Source: Dryococelus australis
Lineage: Eukaryota; Arthropoda; Insecta; Phasmatodea; Phasmatidae
Reading direction: 5' to 3'
Assembly: GCA_029891345.1 (NCBI GenBank)
Contig: CM056993.1
Coordinates: 108,119,800-108,183,799, forward strand
Length of the DNA stretch: 64,000 nt
Under the pieces are notes generated by a model, which was not told the DNA's origin, made no database searches, and saw only the letters and a list, made by a program, of their open reading frames with translations. The stretch's first letter is position 1; each line of letters opens with the position of its first letter. The position numbers and the translations under genes were made by a program. Below are positions 56,524 to 64,000 of the stretch, piece after piece.

Positions 56524-59500
56524 CCTCCATCTCTCACGAACTCGGATACGCCTCTCTGGCATCTTGTAAGTATAGTTATACTGTAGCGACTTGTGCACGA
56601 GGTAGCAGTGTTAGGGTCTACAGCAAATATTGGATGTTAAATGCTGTTCACGATAAATTGAGCACTTTAGAAATGAACCTTAGAAAAAAGTCATTGCGCC
56701 TGCATGCATATATTTTAATTGGTGCATTGGGTGACATTTGCCCAGTAAAGTTAGTAACGATGGATGGAAAGTAGTTCCATATCGTAACGCCAAATAGTGT
56801 TAGGTAACCATTTGTGATAACTTAAAAATATTTCTTCCTCTTTCTGTTTTTTAGTGCATCAAAGTGTTAACATGAGCTGATTTGTAAAGTATTTACTTTC
56901 TTAATAATTTCACAGCTTCATTTGACTGACACATGAATAAAGTGAGGATACCCATGGCAATGTTAATTTTACATAAGGCGGAGGAATACACAACGTGCAT
57001 ACAAGTAGATCTTAAGCAGGGCTTTCCAAAGTGCTCATTTTACCGTGAACAGTCTATAACAAGGTTCTGATGTGATCCAGGCTTTAGTCGGCATAACTGT
57101 AACAGGCAGTCCTCCATTAAAAGTGGGTCATGTGAGAGTGTGTTTTTTTTTTTTTTACTAAACAAAAATCGGATTTTCATTGTGTTGATACTTGTTAAAG
57201 AAAATGAGTTGCTTGGGATTTAGTGTTTAGGTTCTCATCAGTATCAGGTTCAGGTAGTATTTAATGTATAGGCATTTCTGTGAAAGTGCAGAAAATTAAC
57301 ATAATCTACTCCGTGTCAAATAGCTATGCGAAAAGTCGCTCAATTAAAATATTAAAAATAACTTAGTGATATAAATTTGAAGTTACATGTAACTTGGCAA
57401 GATTTTGACAGTTCAAAGAAAGTAGTGCCAAAGTTTACTTTTAGTTTACATATCCTTACGCTATCAGCTGGTGCCTCAAGTGGAGGCTGTGTATTTTATC
57501 AACATGCTGTCAGCTAATCCACTTGCCATTTTACTGTAAGGTTTAACAAATTTTAAGGTATTGTTAGTCTGAAATCCACCTAAAAAAATTTATAGCTTAT
57601 GAAAGTAAAAATATGAAACTTGCAAAAATTAAATATTTGCTAACTCTTTTTTAATTTAATAGAGAGCAAATTTGGGTTAACATTTGCAAGACAGTAATTG
57701 GAGTTCTTGTCACAATTTGGATGTTGCAGTTAATTTAACTGGAAATAAAAGTAATTTGGGGAACTTACTTGGCAATGCACTTTGATTTGCTAACAACTCA
57801 CTGTCTGTTGCAAAGCATAATTCTACTATTACTTATACTAAACAGTTAGAGTTGGAAGTATGTGGCGTAGAATAATGTAAGAATTGCTTATGAACTACCC
57901 ATGTGCATACCACTTCCTTTGTTTTATTAATACAATATAGTAACAACATTTAAAGAATAAGGAAATGGGTTAGCGGGAGAACATCATAGCGTGTAATGGA
58001 CGTAGACATATTGATTACCAGCCTATTAGAAATTACTAGCAATCAAAATCGCTGTACACGGAAGTACACGTTACTTTAAAAATTATGAAGAACTTGCGGA
58101 AACATAAAACCATTGGTATCTGTTCATAAATTTTTATTTTACACAAGTAAGCTTTTTTTTTTTTTTTTTTTTCCCCCTCTGGGAGACAGATGGCGTGCAT
58201 GGCATGGCAGGATGTATTGTGAGCCGAGCATGTTACTTGACAGGTAGCAGCATGTTGGCCTGCCTCTTGATCCCGTCTTTTTAAAAGTTGACTCTTATAT
58301 ATTCAGTCAAATCATTAAAAAGAATAATTCAACAAATACCCTGCAATATTTCTGTATGCTTATGGAATTAATAGCAAGCACGTATGGAAAGCATGGATGG
58401 AGAGTGGGGATACGACATAAGAACTCCCAAGATTTTAAGTTGCATTTCATTTGGATCCAGCATGAAATTTAGTTTGCAACACTAACAGCTGGTGTTTTGC
58501 GACCACGTAAAATTAAATGTATTAATTTAGGAACTCTTTCTTATCCGCATATTTTCTGCTGGTCTGATGTGCATCAGCTGATACAGGATTTTGTAAATGG
58601 CACATTGTTTTGTATACATCCTGATGCCACTCACAGACTGTCATGATCTTGCCAAGTTATAAGACAGAGAGAATATTTAGTATCATTGAGACAGACCAAC
58701 GCATGGAACTTAATACACGTGTGATATGTCAAAGGTCGTCATCAAATCCCAAACATCACACCGCTGTGCTCAGGTGATTTTGCCATAGTGGCTTTTATTT
58801 GAAATGTTCCTGGAGTACCAAAATGCTATAATGTCAGTGGTTTCAAAGGATGTGTTCATTGGTTACGCAATGAAACGTACCATTATTGAGTATTGTGTAC
58901 GATTTGAGCGATTCTGAGCTACCTATATTCGTGAGCTTCCTTCAGCTTTATTATTGTTGCACTCTCTCTAGAAATTCAGTGGACTAAACCAAGTTTAAGG
59001 GATGGAGATCTTTATTAAATAAGAGTTAATTATAATTTCCTAATCTTATTTACAATAACTACAAACAAAATTCTCTCAACTCAACATCTCACAATAAATT
59101 GATATCACTCACTGTTTACAATTAATGAATTAAGTTAATAGAATTTATAATTACCTCAAATAAATTCATGACATTAAAGAATTAAGAATCAACTCCAATA
59201 GACAGTTTATTAATCCATTCAATTATTTTATAAATGATGTGTCCATATTTGACAGTCCCAATATTTATAATAAAAATCTGTATTACATGTTCACTCAGTC
59301 CCGCCTCAGTTTAGTCTATGCCAGTCTGCAATGTTCTTTACTTCTCAGAGTGCCCTCACACACAGTAGGTTTAACTCCCTCTCATCCATTCACACCAAGA
59401 ACATCTCGTCTGCAGTTGTACCGACTTCAATTCATGCCTGCACTCAGCTAGATGGCCTTTGTCAAAAACAGCTGGCCGCTAGATGCACAGAGCATCCTAA

Positions 59501-60118
59501 TTCCCAGAATACTTTTGCGCCTCCTACAGGGGTCGGCTTCTTCAGCGGGATGGAGGAGGAGGGCCTGTGACAGCAGCCAGTCTCACCAGAATATTATTGC
59601 ATCGTCGCTACATTTGTTGGCATCTCCAGCAGGGAGAGGAGTGACTGTGACCTCAGCCAAGAGCCAAACGGTGCGACAGCTTGACTGCCACTGTCAAATC
59701 ATCCACAGGCTTCCCTGAAGAAGGGAGTGTAAAAAGGCAGCGAGCGTGTCAGCCTGGGGGAGGGGAGGGATGAGGTGGGTCACCTTGGGAAACTTATAAC
59801 GTGAGTCCTGCCAGCTGCAGCCCGTAACATATTCATAACTAAAAAATGTAAAATTCAGGCTTACTGCTTGATTACTTCTTTTTAACTTTATCACTCCTGT
59901 AAATATCACCACTGCAATGGTAAAGAAATAGCATCTCCTTTTTGTCTAAAGAGGCAGCGTCCAGCATGAGAGAGAGAAGGCTGAAGAGAGGAATGTTTGA
60001 TCGTCAGACAGGTGCAGTCTCAATGAATAGTATCTTAAAAACATGCAGCGGCATCACTAATGACTTCCTATTTCTACCCGCACTCTTGCGAGGCGACTTG
60101 CAAAGTACAGACTTGCAT
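56524..60118. other. Unassigned intronic DNA
   Basis: Mostly AT-rich. The frame at 56442-56774 looks open but has no motif. A GC-rich part at 59440-59800 has overlapping short frames without family resemblance. A 20-base T run lies at 58153-58172, followed by C; read on the minus strand it could be the poly(A) tail of a retroposed sequence. Confidence 0.4.
58153..58172 (+). repeat. Run of 20 T
   Basis: Homopolymer followed directly by CCCCC. Possible poly(A) tail of a minus-strand retrocopy whose body I cannot identify. Confidence 0.85.
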
Positions 60119-60480
60119 TTTTAACGTCCCTTGCTCCGACTTCCATTGGCACCCCGGTAATGGAGACTTAGTTTGCAGCTATTGTAATTGGATGGCATGG
60201 GTGTTTGACATGGTGATGCATCGTCTTTAATGACGAATCCATGTTTTATATGGCCATGAATAACAACCTTACTCAGGTATGGACGAGCGTTGGACAGCGC
60301 ACAAATCTTGCTTTCGTTGTTGGGTGATACACCTTCAGAAATAGTCACGATATGGAGAGCAATCACCTATGATTCTCAGTCTTCACTGGTAGTGATTAGG
60401 GCACTGACGACATGGTAGTGCGTGTATCGTTTAAACCAGAAAATATGTCGGAGGAGATATGTGACAACCTGTCATGGTTT
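60119..60480 (+). mobile_element. Tc1-like transposase fragment (second family)
   Basis: Plus-strand pieces in family order: RPLLRLPLAPR (60125-60157), CIVFNDESMFYMAMNNN (near 60210-60260) holding the first catalytic aspartate, and AITYDSQSSLVVIRALTTW (near 60360-60416), which matches the VWGAI-YDS-S-LV-I-GT-TA segment of a Tc1-type group. The frame shifts between pieces. The sequence differs from the element at 51.3 kb. No ends were found. Confidence 0.8.
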
Positions 60481-62039
60481 AACAGAGCATCCTGAAGGTG
60501 AATAGCCAGACGTACTCACCTAAGAGTAGTGGACTGGTAAAAAATGTTAAGAAAATGTATGCAACACACAACTTTTTTTTAATGTGATGCATCTTTTCCA
60601 AAATGTGATAAATACAGGAATTTGGGCATTATTTTCACGAATGATCCAAATTTGTCTAAGCATACTTTCAGATTATTGCAACTATCCTAACTTTACCTTA
60701 AATTTAAAAAAAAATCTGTCTTCTATAGGATGAAATAGTAGTTAACATGATTCTCTTGTCATTTTCTGTTATTGTACGAGATTATTTGTTGACCTTCTTA
60801 AAAAGAACCAGAACCAATACCATCTAAGTTAAAAATGTGTGTAGTACTATTCATTTTTGCTAAAACCTGAACACAGCACAGCATTTAACAAATAAGAACT
60901 GGCTTAAAATGGAATGGAAAGCAAATAACAGTTCTCGTAAAGATGGTGTGATTGTATCGTACTATTTCATAACAAAAAGAAACAAGTTGCAGTACAAATA
61001 TAGAACTATACATGAAATCAGTTTATAAGGGTTTACGAAATCAAGGTTCCAGTTTTGAAAAAAACATTCTGGTATCTGCCCTGCAGCTGGTGGAATGCTC
61101 TTCTTGTCAATCAGTAACTCTGTTACTTAAAAATAAAATGAACTGTAAAAAACTTTTCAAAACCAAGCTAGAAGAAAAGCATAAAAAAGATCAAATTATT
61201 TTCTAATAAAATTTAGTACTTTCTTTCTGACTCATAATTTTTTTGGCTAAGCTCATAATTTTCAAACCAGCAAGTCAAATTTACTCCAAAAATTTTGGGT
61301 GTAGAAGAAGCTCTGCATAATTAATTTTCACAAGCTTAGTAAGAACATCTTGCGTAAGGCTCTTAACCATTTACACCAAGCTTTTATATATTAAATATAA
61401 ATTTATATAAACTTAACAATTTGTAGTAAAGTTTAATATGGCTGTTCGACAACATCTTGCAAGTTCAACTTCTATAATTATTTTTCTTTTTTTAGGGCAT
61501 TTATAAATAAAAAGTTCAGTTTTGAAAAGTTTTCCTATAGTTAATTTATTTTTCACTGTTTAGTCTCACCAATTTTTATTTTATTATTATAATGGTAGAC
61601 TATTTATCATTCATTTATACATTCGTGAGACTTAAATGACTAAAAATGTGCAGTTAAACACTGATGGCCCCTTCCACACTTCGGCCTGCAACCTGGCAAA
61701 CAGTGATGAAATAAAAAATATGTGAGACTAAAAAGAATTAAAAAGTATCAGTATGTACATTCTGTTACATCCTTTAATTTGTTGTTATAACTATTACTAT
61801 CTTTATGGCACCCTGATTGTAAATTATTAATGTATTTATGTTATATTATATTTCACAAGTCACTCCTCTATGGATCCTTTTAATTGCCGTAATGATATTT
61901 GAAATTTTTTTATAAATGCGTATTCTCCTTTGCAATTGTAACATCTAAACCTAATGAAATTGCATCTCTTATTAAAAAAATTTATACACATTTTCCTTAA
62001 ATTAAACTTTTAATCTCTGACATGCATAAACCCGAACCT
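60481..62039. other. Unassigned AT-rich DNA
   Basis: No gene is seen. The frame at 61012-61206 is lysine-rich without a motif. Confidence 0.45.
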
Positions 62040-62340
62040 TGAACCTTATTGTCGGGCACAAAAACCCACACCCCGGCAAGTGCGGGAGGGCGGAAGGGGG
62101 GGGGGGAGATGTCGGCTAACCTAACTTGGTCCTTTACCCAAGGAGGGTTATTGGTCCTCCCCCCCCCCAGAAGGACCATTCCCACCCCCCTCATCCTTTT
62201 TACTAAACACGAATCTTAATTTTGTGACCTCGCCACCATCCGGAAGTGTGGGGAGGGGGGAAGAGGGTATGTAACCCTAATTCGTCCCTTTCTCCAAGGG
62301 GGACTATCCAGACTGACTATCGATCCCCTCTAGGCCTGTT
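62040..62340 (+). repeat. G/C-rich tandem duplication, diverged
   Basis: Two units about 150-190 bases apart. Unit 1 (near 62075) has CCGGCAAGTGCGGGAGGGCG, a G run, CTAACCTAACTTGGTCC and CCAAGGAGGG. Unit 2 (near 62238) has CCGGAAGTGTGGGGAGGGGG, GTAACCCTAATTCGTCC and CCAAGGGGGA. Runs of G in unit 1 and C between the units could form quadruplex or hairpin structure. Confidence 0.7.
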
Positions 62341-62367
62341 CCCATCTTCCTCGCTGTTTTCGCTTAA

Positions 62368-62728
62368 TGGGAATGGTGCATGAAAGCAGTATATTTACCC
62401 GATTTTCGATAGTCTTTTTCCAAAGGGCTAATCGAAATTTTTGGTTCGACAGGACGCAACTCATAATTTTCAACGCCTTTTCAAATTGTTAGATTTTCAC
62501 TGCCTTCATTATTCTCTGAGAGCATCGATGGAAGAAAAGAAAAGATCTTTTTTTTCTTATCTTCAATCAGAGCTCCGAATATAACGAACGCAGATACTTT
62601 TTAACAAATTATTAAGTTTTTTAAAAATTGATATTTACGACTTGTTGAACCAAAAATTTCGAAAAATCCTCTAAAACAAATTATTACAAAAATTATATAA
62701 CTATACGATTTTCGTGCACCATTCTCCT
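62368..62728. mobile_element. 361-base inverted-repeat element with TTAA at both sides
   Basis: The flanks are TTAA (62364-62367 and 62729-62732). The ends are inverted: TGGGAATGGTGCATGAAA at the left and, read inverted, AGGAGAATGGTGCACGAAA at the right. Homology of the arms continues for about 90 bases (ATCGAAATTTTTGGTTCGAC at 62429 against its inverse near 62665-62640). TTAA duplication is typical of piggyBac and also of Kolobok. No coding capacity is seen. Confidence 0.8.
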
Positions 62729-63149
62729 TTAAGTTGTTAGACAAAGCAAACGGTAAGTGCCGGACAGACACCGTACACACAAATCCGGACAGACACGTAA
62801 GTCAAGTTAAATAAAAGTTTGTAAAAAACCGAAACATAGTGTTCTGGTACTGATGCAGAATGCAATCACAAATACACAGTATATTGAGACGCTTTATCGG
62901 TTATTCTGTGTTTATTTTTTTCAATGGGCTTATAATGGCTTGGCGTATTTTTTGGCGTTAAATTTTTGGACATCAAAATATTTCTTCCTTAAAGAGGCAA
63001 TTACTATTTCATGTAACGAGTCAGAACATATTATTCATATCTGAAAACAGCAAGAAAGTGTGCGTGTGTATGTGTAAGTTCGAACAATTCGTGTATAAAT
63101 AAATGAACAATTTCTCTGGCCTCGTGCGTTTCCTTTTATGGCGCCGCTC

Positions 63150-63340
63150 CAATGGGCAGCTTTACGCTTTACAACAGGATAATGCCCACCCACATACAGC
63201 ACGGGGTTTCGTCCTCTAGGTGTCGACGTCCTTCCTGGGGCAGCCTGGTATGCAGAATTATTGACTGTGGAACATGTATTCAACCAGCTGGGTTGGCAGC
63301 TGTCTGCAGCGTCTGGAGCTGCAGTTGTAGCAATTAAGGG
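63150..63340 (+). mobile_element. Tc1-like transposase C-terminal fragment
   Basis: Plus-strand ALQQDNAHPHTARGFVL (63169-63219) is the second-aspartate box of Tc1-type transposases. After a frame change, VDVLP and then EHVFNQLGWQL (63270-63302) match the third box, though the usual SPDLSPI is eroded. It may be the same family as the fragment at 60.1 kb. Confidence 0.65.
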
Positions 63341-64000
63341 ATAATCTTCCACAAGTTAGCACTAGACGTCTGTGACTCAGTGCATGGCCGCACTATAAGT
63401 TTTACTTTCAGGCCTCGCGCAAACGAAGCTTAACCGGAAATTGCACCAAAAGGAACAACGCGCTGCATTTGTGTGCACTCACTTCAAATATATTTTACAT
63501 GAGAACTACCGGTATTTCTTTCTAGGCATTACTAACAGACCTATTTTCTCTTTTAAAATGTAAGTAAAAGTCGACCGAAGTATAAAACGATTCTCATTCG
63601 TGAAGTATTTGGGAAATAACCAATCACGTCATACATGGCGTAATATTTCAAAAGTTTGGTTACAAAAAAATGAGGATAAGATACGAACATTGGTTTATCG
63701 CGCTGGGAGAGGCGCCCATTTAGGAGCGCGATAGTGCATTTACCCGTCAACAGAACGGCACACTTCGTTTTTACGCGTTGTTTGGTGCAACACTGATGTC
63801 GCCGGTACCTTTTTGTGTCAGGGTGGTTTAGGCGTGCTATTTATACACAGCCACCCGTGCCAGTTGTTTTATCTGGCCACCAGAGCCCGCTAGTACTTAG
63901 TGACGGTGTTGGCGAGCCAGAGAGTTTTCACCTAGGTTTTGTCAGTTTCGTCACGAAACTGTGAGCGGTAAAATAGCGCTTTTGAAATCCTCGCATTTTT
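63341..64000. other. Unassigned end of window; 19-base palindrome
   Basis: The last 600 bases are richer in CG than the intron before them. A CTATTTATACA word lies near 63838. CAGTTTCGT, a central C, and ACGAAACTG form a perfect palindrome at 63943-63961. These could be a regulatory region near a further exon or gene, but no exon is visible. Confidence 0.35.

Noticed and set aside
56442-56774. 110-residue plus frame after the LTR-like relic
   Set aside because: No recognisable motif; overlaps the LTR-like end. Not supported as a gene.
59239-59912. Several overlapping short frames
   Set aside because: GC-rich stretch with all frames partly open; no family resemblance.
1-64000. CRISPR arrays, rRNA genes, bacterial operons
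   Set aside because: The tandem arrays present are contiguous degenerate units without spacers, and the window is clearly eukaryotic.

Overview
This window looks like intergenic and intronic DNA from an arthropod with a large, repeat-rich genome, most likely an insect. It is eukaryotic: there are no operons, no ribosome binding sites, and I could find no rRNA, tRNA or CRISPR array. The only exon I recognise with high confidence is the first coding exon (44007-44105, plus) of a diphosphoinositol polyphosphate phosphohydrolase of the Aps/NUDT3/NUDT4 family. Its remaining exons are not visible, so the gene probably has an intron of about 20 kb or more running to the end of the window. Three other stretches could be host genes. 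One is a broken ankyrin-repeat gene on the minus strand (20.8-21.5 kb). The second is a possible first exon pointing the other way (21.97-22.10 kb). The third is a small cassette at 23.5-24.5 kb with a textbook promoter (paired E-boxes, CCAAT box, TATA box, initiator) and unrecognised reading frames.

Layout: 0-2 kb holds two abutting LINE fragments. 6.2-8.8 kb has a SINE-like element next to another LINE. 9.5-10.6 kb has two facing copies of a roughly 385-base terminal-inverted-repeat family, with further copies at 4.1, 16.2, 42.5 and 43.2 kb. 10.6-17.4 kb is an old Ty3/gypsy element with diverged LTRs and PHD-like zinc fingers before gag. 18.1-19.0 kb is a Merlin (IS1595-like) transposase relic, followed by two decayed tandem arrays. 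24.8-37.8 kb is an AT-rich Polinton-like (Maverick/adintovirus-like) fossil with a packaging ATPase, protein-primed DNA polymerase B and double-jelly-roll capsid protein. It is interrupted by a block carrying a minus-strand gypsy integrase (about 30.7-34.2 kb) and by a 1.69 kb insertion inside the capsid gene.

37.8-43.6 kb is mostly unassigned. After the NUDT exon, 45.5-48.35 kb is packed with inverted-repeat elements, including one with long terminal inverted repeats and one near-perfect foldback. A 5'-truncated LINE (48.34-50.03 kb, minus) follows, from the same family as the copy at 0.34-1.99 kb. A nearly complete Tc1-like transposon lies at 51.29-52.45 kb. The rest is unassigned intron-like DNA with an LTR-like relic (56.1 kb), two more Tc1-type fragments (60.1 and 63.2 kb), a G-rich duplication (62.1-62.3 kb) and a 361-base element flanked by TTAA (62.37-62.73 kb).

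Most transposon reading frames are broken. The biology worth following is the host exon, the unknown cassette at 23.5-24.5 kb, the short inverted-repeat families, and the nested insertions in the Polinton.
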